A stretch of 64,000 nt of DNA. Origin: Caballeronia sp. SEWSISQ10-4 2. GTDB lineage: Bacteria > Pseudomonadota > Gammaproteobacteria > Burkholderiales > Burkholderiaceae. This document shows positions 20,892 to 33,882 of the stretch, piece after piece. Numbering within the stretch: position 1 is the stretch's first letter; each line of letters starts with the position of its first letter. The notes under the pieces were generated by a model. That model saw only the letters and a program-made list of their open reading frames with translations. It did not search any database and was not told where the DNA came from. Location: contig NZ_JALPRJ010000010.1 in the NCBI RefSeq assembly GCF_030464885.1, positions 102,939 through 166,938 of the forward strand, written 5' to 3'. A program made the translations under genes and the position numbers.

Positions 20892-21599
20892 TTACCGCTG
20901 GTACGAAGCACCAGCACCAACCGTCGTACCGGCTGCCGACCAACCCGCGCCCACGCGCACCTTGATGTTCTGCGTGATATGAGCCGTACCGCCAATGGCC
21001 GTTGCTGCATAGCCCTGGAACGTACCGCCACCGATACCGATCGACAGCGTCTTGTTCGCATCGACGTCCGCGATCATCGTCAGCGCAGTGGCTGCCGCAA
21101 TACCGCTGTACGCCTTACGAGCAGTACCACCCATCGCCGAGTTCATCTGGTCCAGGTTGACTGCATCCATACCCTTGGTGCCGACAGCCACGTTCGTCAC
21201 TTGACGCTCCTTGCCGTCCGAACCCATGGAAACGCTGTTGTCACGATCCGCAACCGAACCAGCACCCAACGCAACTGCGTTGGGTGCTGGTGCCGTAGCG
21301 CCGTTACCGATAGCGATCGTGCCGTCAACCGTACCACTCGCGCCGCCACCAATCACAACTGCGTGATCGCCGGAAGCCGAAGCGTTGTCACCTATGGCGA
21401 TTGCGTCGTTGCCCGCTGCCGAAGCTGCTGACGGTGCACCGTCGATACCGTTGATGCCATCCTTGCCCGGCGTACCGTTGATACCAATGGTCGCCGTACC
21501 TGTCGAGGCGATGTTCGTCACAGCCAGGCCCTTAGTTGTATGGGTAACGGCCTTGGTCTTGACCGCCTTGACTCCGCCCTGGTCGGTAGATGAATGTGA
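20892..21599 (-). pseudogene. Trimeric autotransporter adhesin, 3' remnant
   Basis: The frame contains a collagen-like GTPGKDGINGIDG stretch, YadA-type head repeats (NDAIAIGDNASASGDHAVVIG, GTIAIGNGA, NAVALGAGS), a neck and stalk (VAVGTKGMDAVNLDQM), and a complete membrane anchor domain (SGIAAATAL ... GVGYQ-like end). A GTG at 21521 opens the longest formal ORF, but homologous sequence (TDQGGVKAVKTKAVTHTTKG) continues upstream to an in-frame TGA at 21600. No start or signal peptide exists, so the 5' part was lost. The last residue is Arg (SYQR) where these barrels normally end in an aromatic residue. Confidence 0.82.
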
Positions 21600-21734
21600 T
21601 CAAGTAACGCAGCGTGCGCGTCCTGCAAACCGCTCGGCCGCTTTGAACGCTGAAGGCACAGGGAGACGCGATGAACGCTCGGGCCACGCGTGCTTTAATC
21701 TGCAGAGCTACGTCTTGATCAGGAGAGCCCTTGC

Positions 21735-22511
21735 ATGTCCAAGTCGCCAGTTCTACTGGAAATTTGTGCCGGTTCCGTTACCTCTTGCCTGGCGGCGCAA
21801 GAGGGCGGTGCGGGCCGTGTCGAGTTCTGCGACAACCTGCTTGAGGGCGGAACCACGCCCTCTCACGGCGCCATCGCAGGCGCGCGGGACAAGTTACGGA
21901 TACCGTTGAACGTGATCATCCGCCCACGCGGCGGCGACTTCCTGTATTCGGATATCGAATTCGACGTGATGGAACGCGACATCCTCGCCTGCAAAGCGCT
22001 CGGCGTGGACGGAGTGGTGATCGGACTGCTCACCGCCGAAGGAGATATCGAGGTGCCCCGTACCCAGCGTCTGGTTGAACTAGCCGCGCCTATGCCGGTC
22101 ACCTTCCACCGCGCATTCGATGTCGCACGCGATCCGTTCAGGGCGCTGGAAGACATCATCGCCACGGGCTGCAATCGCCTTCTCACTTCAGGCCAGGAAG
22201 CCAGTGCGATTGAAGGCGCCGCACTGATCCGCAAACTGCACGAAGCCGCGAGGGAGCGGCTCGTGGTCATGCCCGGAGCAGGCGTGCGGCTCAACAATAT
22301 CGCGCAATTAATCGCTGAAACCGGCTGCGTCGAATATCACACGTCGGGCCGCGCGCCCTTTGCCAGCCGCATGCGCTACAGAAATGAACGCGTAAAGATG
22401 GGCGGACCAGGGCAGGACGAATACGCGATTGTCGAGACCTCGGCCGATCTGGTGAAACAGATCATCGATCGAGCGAGTGAGAGCTGGGATGGGCACGTTT
22501 ACGGTCACTAA
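21735..22511 (+). CDS. cutC: CutC family protein
   Basis: The 258-residue TIM-barrel protein belongs to the CutC family, annotated as copper homeostasis although the molecular function is unsettled. Typical segments are LEICAGSVTSCLAAQEGGAGRVEFCDNLLEGGTTPS at the N-terminus, PLNVIIRPRGGDFLYSD, and VTFHRAFDVARDP. CutC copies of about 245-260 residues are usual. It begins just upstream of the adhesin remnant boundary, on the opposite strand, and ends before a strong terminator. Confidence 0.93.
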   Translation: MSKSPVLLEICAGSVTSCLAAQEGGAGRVEFCDNLLEGGTTPSHGAIAGARDKLRIPLNVIIRPRGGDFLYSDIEFDVMERDILACKALGVDGVVIGLLTAEGDIEVPRTQRLVELAAPMPVTFHRAFDVARDPFRALEDIIATGCNRLLTSGQEASAIEGAALIRKLHEAARERLVVMPGAGVRLNNIAQLIAETGCVEYHTSGRAPFASRMRYRNERVKMGGPGQDEYAIVETSADLVKQIIDRASESWDGHVYGH

Positions 22512-22584
22512 CCCGCGAGGCTCACGCTCGCAGCACGGACCACGCATGACGGCAAATTGGCAAGAGAGAGCCGTCCAAAAACAA

Positions 22585-22612
22585 AACGCCGGCGCGTTTG
22601 GCCGGCGTTTCT
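22585..22612 (+). terminator. Terminator between cutC and hemJ
   Basis: AAACGCCGGC and GCCGGCGTTT form a 10-bp stem and T residues follow. A-rich sequence on the other side makes it potentially bidirectional for the convergent cutC and hemJ transcripts. Confidence 0.85.
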
Positions 22613-22634
22613 CTTACTGCAACAGGCTTGATGC

Positions 22635-23051
22635 TTAAAACGGCTTGACCACCACCAAGAGCGTCGCGCCAAGCAGCCCAAGCACCGGCAGTTCGTTAAA
22701 CATTCGGTACCACTTGTCAGAGCGAGTGTTCTCGCCGCGCTGGAAGCGACGCAACAGAACGCCGCAATACGCGTGGTACAGGATGATCAGCACCACAATG
22801 CCGAGCTTCGCGTGCATCCAGCCCTGCCCCTGCCCGATGCCCACCACCAGCAGCAACCACAAGCCACACGCGAGTGCGGGCACGGCAATGAACGTCATGA
22901 AGCGGAACAGCTTGCGCGCCATGATCAGCAAACGAGCAGTCGCTGCGGGCTCGGTTTCCATCGCGAGATTGACGAAGATGCGCGGCAGGTAGAACAGGCC
23001 CGCGAACCACGACGCGACCAATACGATATGCAGCGATTTAATCCAGAGCAT
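22635..23051 (-). CDS. hemJ: HemJ-type protoporphyrinogen oxidase (UPF0093/CopD-like membrane protein)
   Basis: The 138-residue protein has four membrane segments and conserved residues of HemJ: the His in LWIKSLHIVLVASWFAGLFYLPR and the WMHAKLGIVVLIILYH motif. HemJ oxidises protoporphyrinogen IX to protoporphyrin IX in heme synthesis. The related CopD family is the main alternative name. It lies 30 bases after proA. The heme link is notable because hemH occurs at 62 kb. Confidence 0.88.
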   Translation of the reverse strand: MLWIKSLHIVLVASWFAGLFYLPRIFVNLAMETEPAATARLLIMARKLFRFMTFIAVPALACGLWLLLVVGIGQGQGWMHAKLGIVVLIILYHAYCGVLLRRFQRGENTRSDKWYRMFNELPVLGLLGATLLVVVKPF

Positions 23052-23081
23052 TGGAATGGCGGTCTCGCTTATTGGCGTAAC

Positions 23082-24365
23082 TTATTGCCGAATCTCGCCG
23101 TGACCGAGCACGACGTATTTCAGCGATGTCAAACCGTCCAGCCCAACCGGTCCGCGTGCATGGAGCTTGTCGTTCGAGATGCCGATTTCCGCGCCGAGGC
23201 CGAACTCGAAGCCATCGGCGAAACGAGTCGATGCATTGACCATCACGCTCGCCGAATCCACTTCGCGCAGGAAACGCATGGCGCGGTCGTGGTCTTCGGT
23301 GACGATGGCATCGGTGTGATGCGAGCTGTAGGTGTTGATGTGATCGATAGCTTCATCCAGATCGTCCACCAGCTTGATCGACAGGATGGGCGCGAGATAC
23401 TCCGTGCTCCAGTCGGCTTCGGTGGCATCGGTCAGCGGGCCGTCGAAACGCGCTTCGTTCAACACGGCGCGGCTGGCTGCATCCACGCGCAGTTCAACCT
23501 CTCTTTCCCGGAACGTATTCGCCAGCATGGGCAACGCTTGCGCCGCGATTGCCCGCGCGACCAGTAGCGTTTCCATGGTGTTGCAAGTGCCGTACCGATG
23601 CGTCTTGGCGTTGTCGCAGACGTTGAGCGCCTTTTTCAGGTCTGCGCGGTCATCCACATACACGTGGCAGATGCCATCCAGATGCTTGATCATGGGCACG
23701 CGCGCTTCCGCCATCAAGCGCGCGATCAGGCCCTTGCCGCCGCGCGGCACGATCACATCGACGTACTCGGTCATCGTGATCAGCTTGCCCACCGCTGCGC
23801 GATCTGCGGTTGCCACGACTTGCACGGCTTCCTGTGGCAGCCCGGCTGCTTCCAACCCTTCCCCGATCAATTTAGCCAACGCCGTATTGCATTCCAGCGC
23901 CTCGGAACCGCCACGCAGAATGGTGGCGTTGCCCGACTTGAGGCACAAAGCAGCAGCATCGATAGTCACGTTCGGCCGCGATTCATAAATGATCCCGATC
24001 ACGCCGAGCGGTACGCGCATCTGGCCGACCTGAATGCCGCTGGGCCGAAATTTCAGCCCGCTGATTTCACCAATCGGGTCCGGCAGCGCGGCGACTTGCC
24101 GCAAGCCTTCGACCATGGTGTTGAGCGCTTTCTCGGAGAGCGTCAAGCGGTCGATGAACGCAGCATCGTGGCCTTTGTCGCGAGCGCGGGCGAGATCTCG
24201 CGCGTTCGCTTCCTTCAACGCAGTGCGTTCGCGTTCGATCGCGTCCGCTATTGATTCGAGCGCGGCATTCTTCGCCGCCGTCGATGCACGCGCCATCGCG
24301 CGCGAAGCTCGGCGTGCGCGGCGGCCGAGTTCGGTCATGTATTCGTCGATGTCGGTCATCGTCAT
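23082..24365 (-). CDS. proA: Glutamate-5-semialdehyde dehydrogenase
   Basis: ProA reduces gamma-glutamyl phosphate to glutamate semialdehyde in proline synthesis. The 427-residue aldehyde dehydrogenase has the catalytic Cys in [14 protein letters not shown], the [17 protein letters not shown] motif and the C-terminal [25 protein letters not shown] 24365 and ATG 24359 are both possible starts; the GAGA sequence sits at a better distance from the latter. It follows holA by 120 bases. Confidence 0.97.
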   Translation of the reverse strand: MTMTDIDEYMTELGRRARRASRAMARASTAAKNAALESIADAIERERTALKEANARDLARARDKGHDAAFIDRLTLSEKALNTMVEGLRQVAALPDPIGEISGLKFRPSGIQVGQMRVPLGVIGIIYESRPNVTIDAAALCLKSGNATILRGGSEALECNTALAKLIGEGLEAAGLPQEAVQVVATADRAAVGKLITMTEYVDVIVPRGGKGLIARLMAEARVPMIKHLDGICHVYVDDRADLKKALNVCDNAKTHRYGTCNTMETLLVARAIAAQALPMLANTFREREVELRVDAASRAVLNEARFDGPLTDATEADWSTEYLAPILSIKLVDDLDEAIDHINTYSSHHTDAIVTEDHDRAMRFLREVDSASVMVNASTRFADGFEFGLGAEIGISNDKLHARGPVGLDGLTSLKYVVLGHGEIRQ

Positions 24366-24485
24366 TCTCTTGGGTATTGGTCGACGCTTGAGTAGTAGTC
24401 GGCGGCCGTCTTCTCGCTGCGCTAAAAAACACTGAAAGCGCTGAAAGCGCGAAAAAACGACGATAAGCCGGATTTTATGCTGATG

Positions 24486-25601
24486 TCAGGATGGGCGCTT
24501 TGCCGGCGGTGCCGCAGGCGCGCTGCGTTGCAGCGGACTACCCGACGACGCGACGGTCATCGCGAGCTCAAACATGCCGTCCCATGGGTCAGGCGGCGGA
24601 TCACCCGGGTTCGCGCTACCTCGCGGGCCAGTGCCGCCCGACAAGCCTTTGACTTGCCGATCCAGCTTCGCCGCCAGTGACAACGCTTTTTCCAGCGCCG
24701 CTTCTGTCACGCGCGTGAGCGCGGGCCCGATCAGTCGTTCGCGCGGCCCCCAGACGCGGTTTTCGCGCAGCAGTGTGGCGAGCGGCTTGCCGGCCGCCAT
24801 GCCGCGTTTCATCCGCAGCAGCGTGCGTATTTCTTCCACGAGCGCCCAGATCACGAGCGTGCCGGCTTCGCCTTCGCCCTTCAGACCGTCGAGCATGCGC
24901 GTCAGGCGGCCGACATCACCGGTAAGCATGGCTTCGTTCAGCTTGAATACGTCGTAGCGTGCGACGTTAAGCACGGCGTCGTGGATCTGTTCGAACGTCA
25001 GCACGCCCGCCGGATATAGCAAACCCAGCTTGAGGATTTCCTGGTGCGCGGCGAGCAGATTGCCTTCCACCCGTTCCGCGATAAACACCAGCGCCCGCCG
25101 TCCGTCCTCGCCCGGCGCTACCCGCTGGTTTTGCGCAGTCAGGCGCTGGCCGATCCACATGGGCAACTGCGCCCGTTCGACCGGATCGATCTTCATCATC
25201 ACGCCCGGCCCGCTCAGCGCCGTGAACCACCCGGACTTCTGCGTGGCGGCGTCGAGCCGTGGCAAGGTGATGAGCGTGAGGGTGTCGGGGTTATCGGAGG
25301 AAGCCAGGGTTTTCAGCGCTTCACCGCCTTCCTTGCCGGGTTTGCCGGTGGGAATGCGCAACTCGACCAGTTGGCGATCGCCGAAGAGCGACATCGACTG
25401 GCTCGCACCCAGCAGTGAACTCCAGTCGAAATAACGGTCGACGACAAACACCGAGCGGTCCGTGAACCCCTGCACCCGTGCGCTCGCACGAATCTTGTCG
25501 CACGCTTCCTGCGCGAGCAGATGCTCGTCGCCGTAGACGACGTACAGGCCTTTCAGCCCTTTCGCGAGGTGCGCGTCGAGCGCGTCGAGTCGAAGTTGCA
25601 T
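24486..25601 (-). CDS. holA: DNA polymerase III delta subunit
   Basis: HolA is the subunit of the clamp loader that opens the beta clamp. The 371-residue protein begins MQLRLDALDAHLAKGL and shows the YVVYGDEHLLAQEACDKIRA N-terminal motif and the collar-domain segments (YDVFKLNEAMLTGDVGRLTRMLDGL). The C-terminus carries a Gly/Pro-rich tail, making it longer than the E. coli protein (343). It starts 23 bases after lptE, an order (leuS-lptE-holA-proA) common in beta- and gammaproteobacteria. Confidence 0.96.
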   Translation of the reverse strand: MQLRLDALDAHLAKGLKGLYVVYGDEHLLAQEACDKIRASARVQGFTDRSVFVVDRYFDWSSLLGASQSMSLFGDRQLVELRIPTGKPGKEGGEALKTLASSDNPDTLTLITLPRLDAATQKSGWFTALSGPGVMMKIDPVERAQLPMWIGQRLTAQNQRVAPGEDGRRALVFIAERVEGNLLAAHQEILKLGLLYPAGVLTFEQIHDAVLNVARYDVFKLNEAMLTGDVGRLTRMLDGLKGEGEAGTLVIWALVEEIRTLLRMKRGMAAGKPLATLLRENRVWGPRERLIGPALTRVTEAALEKALSLAAKLDRQVKGLSGGTGPRGSANPGDPPPDPWDGMFELAMTVASSGSPLQRSAPAAPPAKRPS

Positions 25602-25624
25602 GGTTTTTTGCGACCTTGCCGCGC

Positions 25625-29482
<3,858 letters not shown>

Positions 29483-29523
29483 GATGTGCTCGTCCGGGTG
29501 CGGGGTCTTGTAGGGTCGGTGCC

Positions 29524-30228
29524 TTAAACCACACGGTCTTGAACGGGCGCGCTCTTGACGCGGCGCGGCGCCACGCCGCTCGTGTACGCGTGCAGGTCGT
29601 GCGCAAAGCCGTCGAGTTCTTCAGATATCTGCCGCACCAGCCGCCCCAGCACGTTGTACGCAAGCACCGCCGGGATCGCGACGACTAGTCCGAACGCCGT
29701 CATGATGAGCGCCTCGCCAACGGGACCCGCCACGTTCTCGATCATCGCCTGCCCGCTCGCCGCGATGCTGCCGAGCGCATGATAAATGCCCCACACGGTA
29801 CCGAGCAAACCGACGAACGGCGCCGTACTCCCCACCGATGCCAGCAAAACCTGCCCGAATTCAAGCCGCCTTTGCGACGCCAGCAACGCATGCCGCAGCG
29901 CGCGCAACACGCGCTCGCCCGGCTCCACATGCGCGATCAGCGCACCGGGCATTTCCGCCTCTGACGCCCGCCACGCGGCGATCGCAAGCGGCAGGTACAC
30001 GCGTTCCTTATCGGCTTTGCGCAACTCCGCGATGCCGTCCGTCAGCGTGCCCGCCTGCCAGAAGCGCTGCACAGCGCGCGGTCCCTGACGCTTCGCGCGC
30101 AACAGCACCCACGCCTTCACGATGAGAAAACACCAGCTCGCCAACGACATGGCCAGAAGCACGCCCGCGACGCCATGCGTGATGCCGTCGCTGGTTTGCA
30201 GGTAGTGGATGATGCCGGTTGTAGCCAT
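29524..30228 (-). CDS. exbB: ExbB/TolQ-type proton channel subunit
   Basis: The 234-residue membrane protein carries the MotA/TolQ/ExbB domain, with segment GSTAPFVGLLGTVWGIYHALGSIA and a last helix EALIMTAFGLVVAIPAVLAYN. It forms the pentameric proton channel around ExbD. Distinction from TolQ rests on the absence of tol-pal genes nearby and is modest. It lies 26 bases after dapB in the same minus-strand run. Confidence 0.92.
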   Translation of the reverse strand: MATTGIIHYLQTSDGITHGVAGVLLAMSLASWCFLIVKAWVLLRAKRQGPRAVQRFWQAGTLTDGIAELRKADKERVYLPLAIAAWRASEAEMPGALIAHVEPGERVLRALRHALLASQRRLEFGQVLLASVGSTAPFVGLLGTVWGIYHALGSIAASGQAMIENVAGPVGEALIMTAFGLVVAIPAVLAYNVLGRLVRQISEELDGFAHDLHAYTSGVAPRRVKSAPVQDRVV

Positions 30229-30254
30229 CGGACAAGAACCTTGGGGGAAGCGGC

Positions 30255-31052
30255 TCAGCGCAAACCGAGCACGTCCTGCATGTCGAACAGACCGCGCTCG
30301 CGGCCCGCAAGAAAGTGGGCGGCGCGCAACGAGCCCTGGGCGTAAGACAGCCGGTTGGCCGACTTGTGCGTGATCTCGATCCGCTCGCCAATGCCCGCGA
30401 ACAATACAGTGTGATCGCCGACGATGTCACCGCCACGAATTGCGGCGAAGCCGATGGTCGACGGGTCACGTTCACCCGTCACACCTTCGCGGCCATACAC
30501 AGCGCAATCCTTCAGCTCGCGGCCGAGTGCGTGGGCAATAGTTTCACCCATCGCAAGCGCGGTGCCTGACGGCGCGTCGACCTTGTGCCGGTGATGCGCT
30601 TCGATGATTTCGATGTCGTAACCTTCGGCGAAATGCCGCGCCGCGAACTCGAGCAGCTTGAGCGTTACATTCACGCCCACGCTCATGTTCGGCGCGAACA
30701 CGATCCCGATCCGTTCGCCGGCAGCGCGTAATTGGGCTTTCTGGTTATCGTCGAAACCCGTCGTACCGACGACCATCTTCACGTTGTGCCGCAACGCGGC
30801 TTCCAGATGCATGAGTGTGCCTTCAGGACGCGTGAAGTCGATCAGCACGTCGGCCTCTGCAAATACACGTTCGATGTCGTCCGTCAGCAGGACGCCCGTC
30901 TCTTGCCCAAGGAACGCGCCCGCGTCCTGGCCGAGTTGCGGTGCGCCTGGACGGTCGAGCGCGCCGGCCAGCGTGGCGTTGGCGTCCTTGAGAACGGTTT
31001 CAATCAGCATGCGGCCCATGCGGCCCGATGCGCCGGTAATGGCGATTTTCAT
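30255..31052 (-). CDS. dapB: 4-hydroxy-tetrahydrodipicolinate reductase
   Basis: DapB reduces hydroxytetrahydrodipicolinate in the lysine and diaminopimelate pathway. The 265-residue sequence starts with the dinucleotide-binding [12 protein letters not shown] loop and carries the catalytic [15 protein letters not shown] motif near residue 155. Length and start are normal. It follows bamE by 139 bases and precedes exbB. Confidence 0.97.
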   Translation of the reverse strand: MKIAITGASGRMGRMLIETVLKDANATLAGALDRPGAPQLGQDAGAFLGQETGVLLTDDIERVFAEADVLIDFTRPEGTLMHLEAALRHNVKMVVGTTGFDDNQKAQLRAAGERIGIVFAPNMSVGVNVTLKLLEFAARHFAEGYDIEIIEAHHRHKVDAPSGTALAMGETIAHALGRELKDCAVYGREGVTGERDPSTIGFAAIRGGDIVGDHTVLFAGIGERIEITHKSANRLSYAQGSLRAAHFLAGRERGLFDMQDVLGLR

Positions 31053-31191
31053 GGCGTGTCTCGCGTGAGTTGGGGCTACGAAGTCAGAAGCATGGAAGCG
31101 ATAAGGCCACCGCTTGGCGCGCGGCCGCCCGAACGGAACAGGTCTCGACGAAGCCAGGCAAAGCAGGCGGGGCGAAGCCCGCCGTTTCTGC

Positions 31192-32085
31192 TTAGTTGGT
31201 GCTCGTCGCCGGCACGGAGGACGCGCCTAGACCGTTGCTCGTGTCCGCCGGGGCGGGTGACGTGCCTTGCGGACCCACAGCGCTGCTGTCCGGGACCGTG
31301 ACCGTATTCGGACGACGCTGCAACTGGATCTGCGAGTTGCCCGCGGCGTTGACGTTCGGCGGCAATCCCGAGTTCCCCGGCACGGTCGGCATGGCCGACG
31401 AGCGGGTGCGGCCCGTGGGCGCCTGCACGGCATCGGTCGCGCGATTGGCGGCCTGGGCGGCTTGCTGGTTGGCGTCGCCGGCAAATGCGCTTGACGCATT
31501 CGATGCATCCGGCCGGACGCCCGGCGCACTCGCCGCTCCCGCGACAGCCGCACCGCTGGCGGACGTACCTGCTGCCGTTGCCGCCTCCGTTGCGCTGGCC
31601 CCGCTAGCTGAAGCAGCCGTGGCCGCAGCCGTAGCGGCGGTCAGCTTACGGCCTTTGTCGCCGTCAATTTCAGCAAGCAATTCGAGATTCGACGGCAAAT
31701 TCTCGCCGCCCGACCAGCTCGCCACGCGATCGCCCGCGAACAGCACGACGAAATCACGCTGTTGCACGACAGACGTAGAACCGCGCTTGAAGTAGAAGAT
31801 GTAGTCCCAGCGATCCGCATGGAACATGTCTGCGAGCAACGGCGTGCCGAGCAGCGCCTTTACCTGGTCGCGCGCCATGCCGACTTTCATCTGGCTCGCG
31901 GCCTCCGCAGAAACGAAGTTCCCCTGTACAACCGTGATCCGATACGGTGTGATGCGCTGCGCGAAACTCTGCGTAACACTATCGTAAGTGGAACAACCGG
32001 CCAGGACGGTCATAGTGGCGGCGGCGATCAAGGATCCGCGCATACGACGGCTCTCCCGGCTATTCAATAAAGATTTTAGAAACAT
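31192..32085 (-). CDS. bamE: Outer membrane assembly lipoprotein BamE
   Basis: BamE (OmlA/SmpA) is a small lipoprotein of the BAM complex. The lipobox is [11 protein letters not shown], and the SmpA/OmlA domain runs through [35 protein letters not shown] to the [15 protein letters not shown] strand. After about 120 residues follows a low-complexity tail of about 160 residues rich in Ala, Ser, Thr and Asn. The start is uncertain: ATG 32085 has AAGGG four bases upstream, and ATG 32043 has GGGAG and gives a shorter signal peptide. The tail is much longer than in E. coli BamE (113 residues). It diverges from fur. Confidence 0.93.
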   Translation of the reverse strand: MFLKSLLNSRESRRMRGSLIAAATMTVLAGCSTYDSVTQSFAQRITPYRITVVQGNFVSAEAASQMKVGMARDQVKALLGTPLLADMFHADRWDYIFYFKRGSTSVVQQRDFVVLFAGDRVASWSGGENLPSNLELLAEIDGDKGRKLTAATAAATAASASGASATEAATAAGTSASGAAVAGAASAPGVRPDASNASSAFAGDANQQAAQAANRATDAVQAPTGRTRSSAMPTVPGNSGLPPNVNAAGNSQIQLQRRPNTVTVPDSSAVGPQGTSPAPADTSNGLGASSVPATSTN

Positions 32086-32106
32086 TTCACCCTTCATTTC
32101 ACCCTT
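32083..32106. repeat. 12-bp tandem duplication over the bamE start region
   Basis: CATTTCACCCTT occurs twice in direct succession (32083-32094 and 32095-32106). On the bamE strand each copy is AAGGGTGAAATG, so both a Shine-Dalgarno-like sequence and an in-frame ATG are duplicated. Confidence 0.8.
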
Positions 32107-32244
32107 CGCCTGGCCCATCGCCCGTGGGGGCGCAAGAAGTTTCGGAGTCTTTCGGAGATCGCGCCATTTCGTTCGGATGGTGACCGGAACGGTAAAAACG
32201 CATTACTATGAGAACCTTGAATTGTACTCTAGGGATGCCTAGCG

Positions 32245-32673
32245 ATGACCAATCCCGCCGATCTGAAAAATATCGGGCTGAAGGCGACCTTGCCCCGGCT
32301 CAAGATCCTTGAAATTTTCCAGCATAGTCCGGTGCGTCACCTGACTGCAGAAGACGTATATAGAAACCTGTTGCACGAAGAACTCGACATCGGTCTCGCC
32401 ACCGTGTACCGCGTGCTTACGCAGTTCGAGCAAGCTGGCCTGCTGTCACGCAGTAACTTCGAGTCGGGTAAAGCCGTGTTCGAGCTCAACGAAGGGACCC
32501 ATCACGACCATCTGGTGTGTCTTGACTGCGGCAGGGTGGAAGAGTTCTTCGACGCCGAAATCGAAAGCCGCCAGCAGGATATTGCCAAGGAGCGCGGCTT
32601 TAAGTTGCACGAACACGCCCTCGCGCTGTATGGCAGCTGCACGAAGGAGCGTTGCCCTCACAGGAAGAACTGA
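32245..32673 (+). CDS. fur: Ferric uptake regulator
   Basis: Fur is the Fe(II)-responsive repressor of iron acquisition genes. The 142-residue protein has the winged-helix DNA-binding domain (residues about 1-85: [36 protein letters not shown]), the [16 protein letters not shown] metal and dimerisation segment, and a C-terminal CTKERCPH. The divergent bamE-fur pair is conserved in beta- and gammaproteobacteria. Confidence 0.97.
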   Translation: MTNPADLKNIGLKATLPRLKILEIFQHSPVRHLTAEDVYRNLLHEELDIGLATVYRVLTQFEQAGLLSRSNFESGKAVFELNEGTHHDHLVCLDCGRVEEFFDAEIESRQQDIAKERGFKLHEHALALYGSCTKERCPHRKN

Positions 32674-32718
32674 TTTCGACTGACCGTTCATGCGCGCGAT
32701 GTTGGCGCGCCAAGTGTG

Positions 32719-32757
32719 AAAAAGCCGCCGGTTCTTGCAAACCGGCGGCTTTTTTTC
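32719..32757. terminator. Bidirectional terminator between fur and gapA
   Basis: AAAAAGCCGCCGGTT and AACCGGCGGCTTTTTTT form a GC-rich stem with A and T runs on the two sides. It can end both the plus-strand fur and minus-strand gapA transcripts. Confidence 0.9.
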
Positions 32758-32769
32758 AGCTTGGTTTCA

Positions 32770-32808
32770 CTGCGTTACTTCGCTGCGTTACTTCGCTGCA
32801 TTACTTGG
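32770..32808. repeat. Three tandem 13-bp units at the gapA 3' end
   Basis: CTGCGTTACTTCG occurs at 32770-32782 and 32783-32795, with a two-mismatch copy at 32796-32808 overlapping the gapA stop codon. It looks like replication-slippage duplication of the gene end. Confidence 0.8.
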
Positions 32809-33811
32809 CATTAGCCAGCGCCACGGCCGTATCGAGCATGCGGTTCGAGAAGCCCCACTCGTTGTCGTACCAGCTCGACACCTTCACAAGACGGCCCGAC
32901 ACCTTCGTCAGCGTGGCGTCGAAGGTGGACGAAGCCGGGTTGTGGTTGAAGTCGATCGATACCAGTGGCGCGGTGTTGTAGCCCAGGATGCCCTTCAACG
33001 CACCTTCCGATGCTTCCTTCATGATCGCGTTCACTTCATCCACTGTCGTATCGCGTGCAGCGATAAACGACAGGTCGACGATCGACACGTTGATGGTCGG
33101 AACACGAATAGCGTAACCATCCAGCTTGCCATTGAGTTCCGGCAACACCAGACCCACCGCCGATGCTGCACCCGTCTTCGTCGGGATCTGGCTGTGCGTG
33201 GCCGAGCGAGCGCGACGCAGGTCCTCGTGGTACACGTCCGTCAGCACCTGGTCGTTCGTGTAGGCGTGGATCGTAGTCATCAGGCCGTTCACCAAGCCGA
33301 TCTTGTCGTTCAGCGGCTTGACGAGCGGGGCCAGGCAGTTCGTCGTGCACGATGCATTCGAGATGACCGTATCCGACGCCTTCAGCACGTGGTGATTCAC
33401 GCCATAGACGATGGTCGCATCCACATCCTTGCCACCCGGCGCCGAAATGATGACCTTCTTCGCGCCGCCCTTGATATGCGCGCTGGCCTTTTCCTTCGTC
33501 GTGAAGAAGCCCGTGCATTCCATCACCACGTCGACGTTCAGCTCGCCCCAAGGCAATTCGGCCGGGTTGCGGTTCGCCAGCACGCGAATCCGGTCGCCGT
33601 TGACGACGAGGTAATCGCCGTCCACCGACACGTCGCCCGGGAACTTGCCGTGCGCCGTGTCGTACTGCGTCAGGTGCGCGTTCGTGTTGGCATCGCCGAG
33701 GTCGTTGATGGCAACGATCTCGATGTCGTGCTTCTTGCCGTTTTCATAGAAGGCGCGCAGCGTATTGCGGCCGATCCGGCCGTAGCCGTTGATTGCAACG
33801 CGAATCGTCAT
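32801..33811 (-). CDS. gapA: Type I glyceraldehyde-3-phosphate dehydrogenase
   Basis: GapA converts glyceraldehyde-3-phosphate to 1,3-bisphosphoglycerate. The 336-residue sequence shows the NAD-binding [10 protein letters not shown] loop at the N-terminus, the catalytic Cys in [12 protein letters not shown] and the C-terminal [14 protein letters not shown]. It lies 71 bases downstream of tkt on the same strand, so a tkt-gapA operon is likely. Confidence 0.98.
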   Translation of the reverse strand: MTIRVAINGYGRIGRNTLRAFYENGKKHDIEIVAINDLGDANTNAHLTQYDTAHGKFPGDVSVDGDYLVVNGDRIRVLANRNPAELPWGELNVDVVMECTGFFTTKEKASAHIKGGAKKVIISAPGGKDVDATIVYGVNHHVLKASDTVISNASCTTNCLAPLVKPLNDKIGLVNGLMTTIHAYTNDQVLTDVYHEDLRRARSATHSQIPTKTGAASAVGLVLPELNGKLDGYAIRVPTINVSIVDLSFIAARDTTVDEVNAIMKEASEGALKGILGYNTAPLVSIDFNHNPASSTFDATLTKVSGRLVKVSSWYDNEWGFSNRMLDTAVALANAK

Positions 33812-33882
33812 GGTCTATCTCCTGATGGCTGAAAAAAATTCCAGTTCGCCGATGCCGGGTTTGCTTTTTACAAAGCGCCCAG

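Noticed and set aside
32735..33832. 365-residue plus-strand ORF
   Set aside because: Antisense shadow of gapA; contains only Arg/His/Val-rich shadow sequence.
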